From Leptolyngbya sp. SIO1E4 (GTDB lineage Bacteria; Cyanobacteriota; Cyanobacteriia; Phormidesmidales; Phormidesmidaceae), in contig JAAHFU020000004.1 of NCBI GenBank assembly GCA_010672825.2, positions 868,001-932,000 on the forward strand: a stretch of 64,000 nucleotides of DNA. Direction: 5' to 3'. This document shows, piece by piece, positions 35,056 through 47,200 of this stretch. A program made the translations under genes and the position numbers. Numbering within the stretch: position 1 is the stretch's first letter; each line of letters begins with the position of its first letter. The notes beneath the pieces were generated by a model, which worked only from the letters and a program-made list of their open reading frames with translations, made no database searches and was not told where the DNA came from.

Positions 35056-35164
35056 CACTTTTGCCGTTCTTGACCACATTCGTCGTGTGGCAGTGCGGAC
35101 AACAGACCGGTTCTAAAACCATCGTGAACTCACAAGGTAGACGTCCCCTGTCATCTTGGCTCAT
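35033..35164 (-). pseudogene. IS1-type transposase N-terminal fragment
   Basis: ATG at 35164 opens a 43-residue frame that includes VLEPVCCPHCHTTNVVKNGK and SGTACPTL. The CxxC...VVKNGK pattern is the zinc-binding start of InsA-type proteins. Homology stops near 35055, where the repeat protein fragment begins. It abuts the left end of the IS701-like element. Confidence 0.5.
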
Positions 35165-35553
35165 TACACGACTTGGCAGAGTTCATCGCAAGCAGAGAAT
35201 TATGGAGCTGCCTAGGTGGTTTAAGCAGGCATTATCACCTCGACAACTTGCTCAACCGATTGCCCCTGCCCAAAGAGTGAGTGAATCAACTGCACCATCG
35301 GTATTAGGGCTTCGCGGGTCAGACCATAGAGCTTCTGGCCGATGCTCGGCGTTTCCATTGCGAAGCTAAATTTTTCCGATTTTCGCCCGGCCATCGGTGC
35401 ATCCTGGAGCATCGACTGCGCTAGGCAACTTAAACAGAGATGACGTTTAACCGCCTCCTCGTTGCGGAGCTGAGCCGTTTCCAGGCCACCGATGGCCTTG
35501 GTGAACTCATGAAAAATCTCACAAGGCCAGCGATATAGCTATAGCCAACATAA

Positions 35554-36475
35554 TTAGGACGCTGCCTGCTGAAGTGCCGCTTCCATCGCTTCGCGCAAAT
35601 TGGCCGCCTCTGAGAGGCGTTTACGAATTCGAGTTTTCAACCATCCCCAGCATTTCTCGATGCGATTGAGGTCTGGGGAATAGGGCGGCAGATATAGCAG
35701 TTGACATTTAGTCGCCGCCATCAATTCGGCAATTCGTCCCCCATGGTGAAACGTGGCATTATCCAGAATTACCCAGTCACCCGGTTCTAGGGTGGGAATT
35801 AAACAGGTTTCTAACCAGGTCTCGAAAACGGTACGACCAGGTCTCGAAAACGGTACGACCAGGTCTCGAAAACGGTACGATTGCAAGCTCCCTCAATGGT
35901 GAACGGCGCAACCAGGTCCGTCCCTCGATAGCCCGCAATCATATTGAGGCGACCTTGACGGCGTCCTGACTTCAACTCGTAAACCCGCTCTCCTGCTGGG
36001 GCGTAACCGTAGCCGTAGTCGTCCCGCTCATCCATGCCCGCCTCATCAACATAGACCAGATGCGGGGCTCGCGGGTCGCTCACTTTGGCGGTGAACTCGG
36101 CACGTTTCGCCTCGTCCCGTTGCCGATAGCCAGACGTCTTTTTTTTCGCGTGAAGCCAATTTTCTGGAGTGCCCGTGAGATGGTGCGTTGACTAATCGGC
36201 TCCGGCCACAACGCCGCCATTTCTGCTTGGGTTTTGTCTTGATGGGCGTAGGCAAAGGTGCGGAAAGCTTCCCAGTCGGTGATTTTGGCTGCTCCTCCAG
36301 AGGGCCGATAGACTTTGGCGCGATAGTCGCCAGTGGCCGCTTTGCGCTTCAGCCATTGGTCGATGGTGTTGCGACTGAGGTGAAACATCTCGCTAGCTTC
36401 GCTCTTCTTTAGACCATCGAGTTCGATCGCCTCAATGACTTTTTGGCGGAGGTCATAACTGTACGCATTGGACAG
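35554..36475 (-). pseudogene. IS630 transposase, frame-broken
   Basis: The N-terminal HTH part (SNAYSYDLRQKVIEAIELDG, FHLSRNTIDQWLKRKAATGD) begins at CTG, where the sister copy has ATG. At an A8 run (36139-36146 as T8) the frame changes by -1 between GFTRKK and TSGYRQRDEAKRAEF, a site of the kind used for programmed frameshifting in IS630 elements. The DDE part follows (HLVYVDEAGMDERDDYGYGY, WVILDNATFHHG, YLPPYSPDLNRIEKCWGWLK). Between the first and second catalytic Asp a 22-bp triplication (35815-35880) shifts the frame, so this copy is dead. Confidence 0.8.
35815..35880. repeat. three perfect tandem copies of a 22-bp unit
   Basis: Units 35815-35836, 35837-35858 and 35859-35880 are identical and begin CCAGGTCTCGAAAACGG. 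They lie inside the IS630 transposase. The extra 44 bp explain the frame offset: with one copy the protein reads CNRTVFETW-LETCLIP without interruption. Confidence 0.9.
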
Positions 36476-37640
36476 GGTGGATAGAGCTCAAGCACTCCCT
36501 TCATCTTGACACTCCATGTCCTGCTTGGGCTGGCTACTGCTATAGCTCCAGGTGATGGCGATCCGTTTGACATCCCAGTGCAAGGCATCGGTGACTAAAA
36601 AGCGAGGGGCATCGGCTAAATCCGCCTGTTCATGTACGATGACAATGCGCTTCCGGCCTATTTTCTTGAGGCGTAAAACCTTGCTAAACGCCCAGATTTC
36701 CTTCGGCTGACCATTTCGTTGGCGGATTTGATAGCGACGAAAGGCACTCGCTGAACTCCGGCGGAGCTCAACGGCTACCGCATCCATGCGAGTCCACTGG
36801 TTGTGCCACAACACCGAACGATTACAGGCCAACTCACTGACCCAATGTTTGTCGGCCTGCTCAATGACTCGCGTTAACTCAGCGGCACAGACGCCCCCAT
36901 CAAAGGCATAATCAGCCTGGGCAAGTTGTCCTTCCGCTTCGATTTGCTGCACTACCTCAATCAAAATCTCAGTGCGTGTGCGATAGGCGTCACGGTTGCG
37001 TTGATAGGCCACTCATTCGCTGAGACGCTCCATCACTGCAGCAGTCTCGTCGTAGCTATCTTGACGGGTCGCTTGCAAGTAAGCCAATTCCTCGGCTTCC
37101 CATTTGGCTCCTTGGACTTCGACGGCAATGCCATCGAGACGTTGGCGGCTGGCTAACACGGCGGTGAGGATGGTGTGATAGTGACTCATCCGACCATTGA
37201 CATAGTCGTATTGGCGCTTGACGCCAAATATCTCAGGGCCGCGCTCATGGTGACCGTGAGTCCAGTCCAAGCTGATCACTTGTCGCTCTTGAGGCGGATA
37301 ATGGTGGGCCACGGCCACGCGATGCCGGACCATCAATGCCTCTTTTGACCAGGGGGCTTCGAAGACTCCGGCATGCATCGCACGACGGTTGACCCGGGCC
37401 GATGCATCCGGCCAGACATAATGACTGTGGATCCCTTGTAAGGTCTTATTAACACTCAGCAGCAAGCCATTGACGTAACGCTCCACATGCTCATAGGCCG
37501 AGTGTCGCGAAAACAGCTCTCGGTAAGCCGACATGCCCCGGCCAATGGTGGCGGCTATTCCCACTAATGGCAACATGGCCTCTAACTATCATGACCTTCC
37601 ATGAGAGGATACCTCGGATCGAACTTTGCCAAGTCGTGTA

Positions 37641-37825
37641 GCTAAATGGAGTCGGGCCTCGGACGGTGGCAATCGTTCCTGCAACTGCGCAACGTCTAAC
37701 TGAGTCAGTTGGGCTAAACGCGCTAGATCGCTCTCGGTGGGCCGCTGACAGCGAGACAGGGTCTCCCAACCTTGAATCAAGGAGCGGTCGCATTTGCGGT
37801 TGGGGACCGCCTCGCGATCGCTCAT
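37641..37825 (-). CDS. small ORF cut or ended by the IS701-like element
   Basis: From 37825 the minus frame reads SDREAVPNRKCDRSLIQGWE ... QLDVAQLQERLPPSEARLHL before entering the element end. Joining across the element suggests the gene ended there with a TGA overlapping the ATG of the IS1-type fragment at 35164. It may therefore be a short accessory ORF of that older insertion sequence. No family recognised. Confidence 0.35.
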
Positions 37826-38234
37826 TTGATTAACGTAAGACCTCCGTCTCTAGGTCTTGAGCATGAGCACGCGTCAAAGACGCTCACTCTGAGGCGTATC
37901 GAATACTTAAGCATGTACTCAGGCATGAAAGGTCAGCAGGAGCGTAGTGTGTCTGCCTTCCTGCAATGGCACAGCAGTCCGGAAGTCATCGTGCTCAGCA
38001 ACAACAAAGAGTGCGCAGTCGCTCAGACTTTGAGACAAAGGACCTCACCATCAGTAATGATGTTTACGTTTCGTGCGTTTCAATACTGAAAATCCGCATG
38101 AAACATTAAATATTTTTGATGGCAGCTGTTATCTCAGTGTCTCAACTTGTTGAAGTACGTAATCTTCATCCTAAGATTTTGAGGTATGTAGCTAAGCAGT
38201 GATTAGGCGTTAGTACCTTGATGAGGGCAACAGA
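37826..38234. other. intergenic region upstream of the RHS gene
   Basis: A 409-base gap with no convincing ORF. One small imperfect hairpin (GCGTC AAA GACGC, about 37871-37883) is present. AT-rich sequence from 38095 to 38200 is the probable promoter area of the RHS gene; no -10/-35 could be assigned. Confidence 0.4.
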
Positions 38235-41200
38235 GTGAGGCACTTAATCCGCTTTCTCACTGCTACAGTCGTTTTCTTTATCATCACCCTGTTTGCTTTC
38301 GACGGCTCGGCTCTAGCCCAGGTCAGTCCTTCCCCTGATATTGCGAGCGGGAGCTGGGGTGACTCGGTTGAGATTTCTTTACCGCCAGGAGTGAACGGAA
38401 CTGCTCCTACAATTGCCATTCGCCATGATCATCGCACGACTGACGGACCGCTTGGGGCTGGATTTCAGCTGTTAGGAAGTTCGATAATTACTCGTCATTC
38501 GGCAAAAGGCGGTATCCCTCTTCATGGCAGAGGGGATGAGACATCGCAGTTTCGGATGGATGGGCAACCACTCTATGGAAAAAGAACTGGCTCATTATTG
38601 CCTGAGCTTGCCATAAATACGGATTTATCTTCGTATGAATTTGAGCCCGAAACTTTTACTGGAGAAATCATTACGTTCGACCGAGCAAGTCAAACCTGGC
38701 TGCGCCGAAATAATGGCTGGAAATGGAAATATGGCGCTCAGGATAAGGTTAAACGTTCAGACAAAGGTTTTACGATTTGCCCATTAGGCGGAAATGTCTG
38801 TTCTACCGCAGCCTGGTATTTGGATTATGTAGAGGATGATAGTCAAAACCAGATCACCTTCAGTTACCGCAATCCTGCTGTGCCTGAGCGGTTGAGGAAC
38901 CAATTTAATCAGGCGACAACGCAAGAATTTTTGCTTTCACAGATAACTTATAACAGCGGTCAGGCGAGAATCGACTTTTCTTATGAAGAGCGAGAAGACC
39001 CAAGGTTGAGCTTGGCCGACGGTGTTACCACGCTGAGGGTACATCGCCTAGAGCGAATTACGGTTCGATCAGGTGAGCAGATCTGGGCTCGCTATCGCAT
39101 GGAGTATGAAAACTCTGCAGATGGGGTTAAAGGGCTTCAGACACTGCTTAAGCGTATTGTTCGAGAGTCTGTCAACGGTGATGGTGAAGCACAGATTTTA
39201 CGCACGAATACGTTTCACCACAGTCAGTTCTCCTTTTCTGAAGAAGAAAAAATTGAGCTCGGAGAAGAAAGTAGTTCAGAGCCAGGCAATCGCTATCCCA
39301 TCGATCTGAATCATGACGGGGTGAGTGATCTTATTACACTAGGTTACGACGGCAACACTCCGGCTCATCGGGTCTATATTGCTACACCTGAGAAAAATCG
39401 AGCGTTTGTAGGCAGGGCTGAGGCAAGGGGGACTACCCGTGATTTGATTGTTGCCCTTGAAGATAAACTTGCTGAATTGCTCACGATTGAGCACGCCATT
39501 AGGGGCCTGGGATTTGCGGTCGGGGATTTAGATAACAACGGGAATGTGGAGTTTTTGGTTGAAAAACCCAGATCCGCAAACGATGGGGATAAAAGTGACA
39601 TTGTTATTGTCAGGCAAAATGGTGATAACTCCCTTGAAGTCATTGACAATGACACCCTGCCGGGTTGTGCCCTGCGGTTTGGCCAATTCATGGACGTGAA
39701 TGCCGATCAGCTTCCCGACCTGATCGTCATGGCCCACGATAAGAGCGGCGCTTGCGCTGCCCTAGAAACAACGCAATGGGTTAAAAATGATGGTTCATTT
39801 CCCATCATTGTGTGGAGAGACCGCCAGAATATGGCGATGCCTCTTGAGGGCCAGCTACCACCAGGATTGCGAGTAACGCAGCAGCTCTGTCGTTCTTCAA
39901 TTAATCTAGACGAATTTGCCTGGTTGCCGCGAAAAGACCCCTACGACCCCGATAGTGAAGGGGATAACCTATCCACCTATGGCCGCTGGGGGCATTTTAA
40001 TGACGATGGGGTCTTGGACTTTGCTCAAAGTTTTCATACTTGCTACAGGCTTAGAGATATAGGTGAGGGCGTCCCTGAGGATTCATCTTTATCCCGGGAA
40101 TATTGCAAATTTTGGGAACAGCAACCAGATAGTCTTTTTTCACGCATCTACTACGGTGTCGGAGATGGAACCTTTGTAGACAGTGGATTGCATGCTGGTG
40201 ATGCCTTGATAGAGCACTTCTCTGGCCTCATAACGGACACCCCCAGTCTTTGTGACTCCTCCTTCATTTCGAGAACCCTGACCAGTATCGACCTGGATCG
40301 AAATGGGAAACCAGAGATTATTCGTTCGGATCCATCTGGTAGATCATTGCAAGCGGCCTACGATCAGGGACTTGATGACGGCTTTAATCTTTCTAATGAC
40401 AGTCTCAATCCCACAGATATTGTCTGGGACGAGCTTTATAGGCGAGGGAGCTTTGGAGATTTTAATGGAGATGGCTTCACCGATATCTTGGACGTGCGTG
40501 GAAGCAGTATTTATATTCAATATGGAACGCCATCGGTCAGTGAAGGCCGCTTGATTGCGACGAAAAATTCCTTGGGCGGTAAGACTGAACTGAGTTGGGG
40601 GTTTACCGCTGAGAGTGACCATGACAATCCAGGGCTGGCCATGAATCTGGAGGTGCTCAACAGCATCAAAGGGGCCAATGGTGAAACAACCTTGCGCTAC
40701 GCAGGGGGTACTCGCAGCCAGAGAGATTTCAACGGATTTGAGACTGTCGAGGTAACCAACGATCGCGGAGCCCGAACAGAATATGGGTTTTACACGGATA
40801 GAGGACGTAAATTTCGGCCTAAATACGGCATCCGATACCGACTCGATAACTCTGTAGAGCACGTGAGTGTGTTTATCGACGGTATTCGCAATGATCGTGA
40901 TTCCTATTCATCCCCTATTGTTCCTCCGTATAACTCGCAGCGATTGCGTCAGTGTGACTATGAGTTGGGTGAGGATAGCATTCAGCTGGCAATCCTTAAG
41001 GTTTTGACCAACGAATGTCATCGTTTTGGCGACGATGGCTTTACTGTTCGCGAACCTTTGCTTGACCTCAATTCGCTGCCAGTTGACTGGTGGTCACCCT
41101 CTAGTTCACTTAATCGGCGACAGCAATTTTGTTCTGCCTCGTCTGGCCCTAGTCGTCCGTCTGGAGCAAGTGGCACCCTCCCACTCTGCTCGAATATCAC

Positions 41201-44200
41201 TCTAGACAACTTAGAACAAACAACGCTGAGTGGAACCGATATAGCTGATCGATTTTTACCAGACCGACGGCTGCAAGAACCGTTGCTCCGACCAGAGCCG
41301 AAGAGTGAAGACTATCGGTGGCCGATTCCCAGGGATATTGTTGTCCCATCGATGAGCCCCGTCCCTTCTGGAACTGGAGGAACCTCAGGAGAAGCCCAGA
41401 AGAAGGGGTATGTCAAAGACTTCTATTGGTCTGACAATAATCACCGTTTGGAGCGGACGGTAAATCATCGCGATATTGCGACTGAACGAGATGATTTGAC
41501 CACCACTTTCACCTGGGAACAGCCAAGATCCAACAATCCCTGGTATCGCTTAGTTAGCCGAGAAGTGCGCGATATCGACAACATTCTTTGGACCCGTCAA
41601 ACCCGCACTGATTTTGATCGGGCACATTTTGATCGCCCCAAGACCCGTACGATATGTGGAAAGAACGGAGCTGAATGTCAAACGACAAAGTATCGATGGA
41701 ACTCCGATGGTACTCTCCGGCAAAGGCAAAATCCCGGCGGGGATACGGAGTCGTGGACCTATGCTGCTTGTGGCAAGATTGCCAGTCATACCGACGAAGC
41801 CAATCGGACTCGTCAAGTTACTTATGACGACAAATGCCGTCCGGAGTCTGAATCTTGGCTAGGCCGCACCACTAGCCGTACCTACGATGGATTTAACCGC
41901 ACCGTTGACCTGCGGCAAGATCCAGGCGCTAATCAGCCAGCGATCGCGAATCGGAGGCTGTACAACAATAGCCCTCGAATTATTGCTGATAGAACTTTTC
42001 AAGAACCCAACCGAGCCTATCTTCGGGAGGGGGATGGTCAACTGGTCTTAGTGTATTGGGATGAGTATGGTCGCCTGACCCGCCGTGAGCTGTGCGAGGC
42101 CAGTAATCAGAATCCTCAAAATATTGCTGAAGCGACTTGTATCGATGCTCCAGTGGTACAGCAGTGGATTGGCTACAGTACCGACGGCCATATTAAAGCC
42201 AAGTCTGGGGCCTTCGGAGTTGGGGAACTGTCTCCGACAACTGCTTTCACCCGCGATGAACGGGGCCGCGCCAGGCTGATCCAGACGCCAGCGCCTAACA
42301 GTGCACAGGCAGCCTGGAACAAAACATTCACCGCGTTTGGTCCAGGTTGGCGCAAAATCCAGGATCCGATTAATCGAACTTGGCTAGAGCGCCTCTCGAC
42401 CCTATCAACTGAATTGGAAATTGATGGCAGTTTGGAGCGTAGGGAAAATCGCAATGCCTTTGGTCTAGTCGAATCTCTTGAAGGGCCGGGTGGGCAGGAA
42501 ATGCTCTACCGATACAATGGCCTAAATCTTTTGCGGCGGGTGAAGGATGTCGATGAAATTGGGTGTTGGCAAAGAAATGGCACCTTTGACATCTGTCAGC
42601 GGGTCTGGGAAATTGCCTATGATGACCGCAATCGTCCCATTACGAAAATTGACTTTGATGGGATTGGGGAAAGAGTCGTTCTTGACAACGTAGGTCGGAT
42701 TCTAGAGCGGTATCACGTCAATAGCACTGAGGAAGAACTACTAGACGAGTACCAGTACCGCGATCGCAGCAATCCGCGGCAGGTGCTTCATAAAGACGAA
42801 GCTGGCAACCTCTTCAGACAGCAAATTGATGGGTTTGGTCGAACCATCAGGGCAGAAGTCCATAGGCCCGATGGTGAACTGTTATCCACCGCTCAGTGGA
42901 CGTTTGACGATGCTGGCCATTTAGAAACCTTGGAAGATGCTAATCAGCGAGTCCATCGCTATCAATGGGATGTCAGGGACTATTTGGTGAGTGAGCAGAG
43001 TCCGTCTGCAGGAGAGATCACCTATACCCGCAGCGGCAACGGACAGCTGCTGAGTGAAACTGATGCTGACGGCATCGAGCAACACTACACCTATGACTAT
43101 GCGCGGTTCCTACAGGAACGTCAGTTGGGCGATCGCACCCTAGAAGCCCTGACTTACGACAATGTGGGGCGGGTCAGTGAAGCCTATCGCAACGGCGTGC
43201 GCACAGGGTACACGTTTGATGAGTTTGACGATTTAACCCAGGTCAATTATGGGCTTGATGAAAACGATGCTCCGGCCTCTACTGTATCAATAGGGTATGA
43301 CAGTCGCCATCGAATGACGACTCGCCAAACCTCGCCAGTTGCTGGCAGTACAGCGACTGAGCAGTGGGTTTACAACGACTGGGATTTGCCCGACGTCTAC
43401 ACGCCGCCTCGGGGAGGTACCATCACTTCTGAGTACGATCGCCGCAGTAACGTCTTTGCAGTGACTGATGAGGCGGGCTACCTTCAGCGCACTGAGTTCG
43501 ATAGTCGCAATCGGGTCACTCAAGCAGAGGTGCCAGGTGCTGATCCCGTTCTATATGCCTATGAAGCGGGGGGCGAGCTGCTGGGCCTCACGGGGCTATA
43601 TTCCCAAGCTAGCCGTGATGGCGAAGGCTCGCAAACCACCAACTTCTTTGATGCCTTGGGACGGCTCGTGATCACTCAGTTCCCCGATGACACCAAGCTG
43701 CGATATCAGTACGATGGCAATCAACTGGTGGCCAAGCAGTGGCTGAATGGGCTGGGTGAAACGCAGCGAGAAACCCGTTATCAGTATGCTGAAGATACTG
43801 GGCGCTTAACTGCCGAACTCGGTCCTGCTAATCCAGCAGATTTTGGTGGGGATGTTTACAGCACCCAATATGAATACAGTCCTGCGGCTCGGGTCCTTGG
43901 GGTCCAAACCCCAGGTGAAGTCACTCGCTTTACCTACGATCGCACCTTGGGGTTAACCGAGACCGAACAATACAGCGGTCTAACAGAGCGCTACTTTTAC
44001 GAAGAGGACTATCCCTGGGTCACCCGGATGGACCTGGAAGGGACGAACGATACCCGCACCACGGAATATCAGCGGGATAGTGCTGGTCGCACGACTCGAA
44101 TTGTAACCGCCACGGGCAACCCAGCCCGTAGAGAACGTCAGGTGTTTAGGTCTTTTAACGCCTATGGCCAACCGGAGGTCACGATTCACTATGGCGAGGA

Positions 44201-47200
44201 TGGCCCTCAGGTAAATCAGCGCTGGCGCTATGAACTGGACGGCCTACCCCAGGCCCGCGAAACGGTCGTGGATGGCACCATCATTGGCACTACCCACTGG
44301 AACTATTTCCCCAATGGAGTGCTGGAATCGGAAGAATTACCCTCTGGAGCAACCACCCACTATGACTATGACCCCACTTTCGACTACACCCTCGATCGGG
44401 TCCACGATGGCGCGGGCACTACCTTTGCCGAAATCAGAAAACGCAATGGCCGGGGGCAAATTGTCTCCATGGACGTGGACGACAGCCGCCGGGAGTTTCG
44501 CTACGACGAGCTGGGCCGCAACATCCGGCGATGGACTCGCGATCGCAATGGCGACCTCCTCAATAGTTGGCAGGCCCAGTTTGATGACTTTGGCCAAATG
44601 GTGGAGGAACGGTTCACTGAGGCGGGGGAAACGTGGGGCAACACCTACACATATGATCCAATTGGTCGGCTGATTGCAGAGACCCAGGGGCGCAGCGGCA
44701 CCACCTACGAATACACCTTAGATCTGGCGGGCAACCGGCTTTCGACCATTGCCACCGATGATTCCGGCACCGCTTCAACCACCTCCATGGCCTATGACAG
44801 CAATCTGCTCACCAGCGTGGATGGCTTACCGCTGGAGTATGACAGCTTTAATCAGGTCATCGTTGATCAACACCAAAACCGCTACGATTACACACCCGGT
44901 GGTCTGCCCAGTGCCATCACCCATGACGATGGACAGCCCGTCACCGCTAAGTTTTGGCAAGATGCCGAGGGCCTGCCTATTGTCCAGCGTATCTCGTCTA
45001 GCAGTACCAAAACCAATCGCTACACCCATTGGGATCTGGACCCCGCTGCCCTGCCGCTGGAAATGAGCACCGTCGGGGGAGAGACCGATCGCTACATCAC
45101 CGCTGATGGACAACTGGTTGCCCGTGTGACGACGGATGCCAAAGGGAAACAGGTGCGCCGTGATCTGGAGCAAGATGCCACAGGCAGCCTGGAGTTCTTG
45201 AACGGTACTGCTTTGGGTGAGGCCACTGCCTTTGGCATTCAGACCGCCGACCTGACAGACGGCGATGAACCGTTTGCGTTCCATCAGATGGAGTCGTTGC
45301 CGCAAATTCCAGGAATCTATCTCAGTCGTTTGCGGACTTACGATGCCCAGACCGGGCGCTTTCTTGCACCTGATCCGCTAGGACTTTATGGGGGGCAAAA
45401 CCGGTACCTGTATGGAGCTGGTGACCCCGTCAACTATGCTGATCCGCTGGGTTTGGAACCCGTCATTATCGATGGAGTGGAGTTCGATTTACCGGACAGC
45501 ACAATTGCGGCTTTACAGAATGTCAGTAAAGATTTCTCGCAGTCATTTGTTCCCAACTTTTCACTACCAAGTTCACCTTGGGCTTGTTCAGCTCCGTCAT
45601 ATTGTCATGGTGGGTCTAGAGTTTTCGAAGGTCCAGGCGATATTTCTGATTCAGATGCTGATTCTGAGTGGAAGGTAACGTCAATCGAAACACCTGAAGA
45701 CAGAAATGAGACAATCTTAACTGCTGAAAAAGTTGAAACTACTGAAGGAGTATCAGGCTCAACTGCAGAGATTTTCCAAAATGGAACTACTGGATCAGAG
45801 TCAGGCTTAACCGGAGATAGTTTCCCAAATTTGGATGGCTCTGCAAAGTCTAGTGAAACTTTCCAGGGGGCATATGCTGAACAAAGAGACAAGTTTTTAG
45901 GAGCAGCAGCAGAAGGAATTAGCACTTCTGCGGGGACATATCTGGCCTTCAACATTGGTATTGCTAAAGGGGTAGCGAATGGTGCTATAGGGATTGGAAA
46001 ACAAGGACTCTCAGCATTAGATATGAACTACATAGTTCATAGAGAAGTGATGGGAGCGTTTGGATATGAACCCATTATTAGCTATCAACCCCAAAGCGCG
46101 TTTGGAACTATTGCAGACTCGTACATTCAAAAGCTTCATACAGGTGAAGGTTTTGGCGAGGCCGTTGGGAGCACTGCAAATGACATTGCCACTGGAGTTT
46201 ACAACGGAGCAGAGGCGGCATATCACGAAGGCGTAGATGCGTACCAAGAGGCAATTGCTGGCGATCCCACGAGATTAGCTGGATTGGCTGGTACTGCGGC
46301 TGGAGAAATTGGATTCGAATTGCTCACTGGAGGTCTTGGAACTGCTTCTAAAGGCGCTAAATTTAGCAGATTTGTTGATAATGCAGGTGACGCAGCTAGG
46401 CTAAGACCTAAACCAGATTCTCCATGCTGTTTTGTTGCAGGCACCCAGGTCAAGACAGCGGACGGCCACATGGTCATCGAGGACTTGCGGGCTGGTGATT
46501 TAGTCTGGTCTTGGGACCATAGCCGCTTTGGTGAAGACGCTCGCCCCCCCGCCCAGCGCACCGAAGCAGAAATGAAATTGGCCCTGGCTCGTGAACCCCG
46601 CACCAGTCGAGGGCCGCCGCTACCGCGAATTGCGATTGGGGCACGACAGCCAGACCTGGAAACCGTTGTATCGGTAGATAAGGCGCTGATCGCCCAAGAG
46701 GTTCAACGCTTTAACCCCCGCACTGGAAAGTTTGACTGGGTAGCCACATCTACCCTCCAGCCAGGGGATGAATTCCTTACAGCAGGACATCTTCATAACC
46801 TTTCCGCCACAGGTGACATAAAACGCTTCGACACTGTCACCGCAGACCAACTCAGCAACACCCATCAAAGTGGCAGCATTCATGAGACCCAGCCTCCAGC
46901 CCCAGAAGATACCGTCTGGGTACCCGAAGCCCAGGGCAATACATCCGCTGGTCACCATCTTCTGGCAACGCTGCCTAGTGGCACAGAGGCAGTATTCCAG
47001 AACCGCCAGTATCGCATTGAGGGGGATGACGCTAGCCGAGCACTGGTAGAAACCGGTTTAGTCCTTCAGCCCATTGAAGCTACCTTTATCCGCCCAGATC
47101 GCCCAGTCTGGGATTTGGTTGTACGTGCTAAAGACGGCACAGAACAAACTATTACAGGTACACCAGATCACCCATTCTATGTTCCCGCTAAAAACCTTTA

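Larger units (their letters stand above)
35536..36542 (-). mobile_element. IS630-family element with TA target duplication
   Basis: A 1007-bp element with ends TAGCTATAGCCAAC (35536) and, inverted at 36542, TAGCAGTAGCCAGC. TA is duplicated on both sides (35534-35535 and 36543-36544), as expected for IS630/Tc1-mariner transposition. It is inserted inside the IS701-like transposase gene. A fragment of a sister copy lies at 47954-48192. Confidence 0.85.
35221..37576 (-). pseudogene. IS701-like DDE transposase, broken twice
   Basis: Reading on the minus strand from ATG 37576: the N-terminal half contains SLDWTHGHHERGPEIFGVKR, ends at RLSE, and is interrupted by an in-frame TGA (37013-37015). It continues as AYQRNRDAYRTRTEIL, with LAQADYAFDGGVC carrying the middle catalytic Asp, up to KRIAITWSY. 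The IS630 insertion comes at that point. After it the frame resumes at RWPCEIFHEFTKAIGGLETA and ends EQVVEVIMPA at 35221. Removing the IS630 and one TA rejoins TWSY-RWPCE exactly in frame. Confidence 0.75.
35165..37640 (-). mobile_element. IS701-like element, interrupted by a nested IS630
   Basis: The ends are 20-base terminal inverted repeats, TACACGACTTGGCAGAGTTC at 35165-35184 and GAACTTTGCCAAGTCGTGTA at 37621-37640, matching at 19 of 20 positions. Subtracting the nested IS630 and its duplicated TA leaves 1467 bp, a normal size for this family. The element carries one disrupted transposase gene. Confidence 0.7.

Noticed and set aside
36142-36150. A-run frame change in the IS630 transposase as simple damage
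   Set aside because: Not counted as a mutation, because programmed slippage at such A runs is a known feature of the family; the inactivating lesion is the 22-bp triplication.
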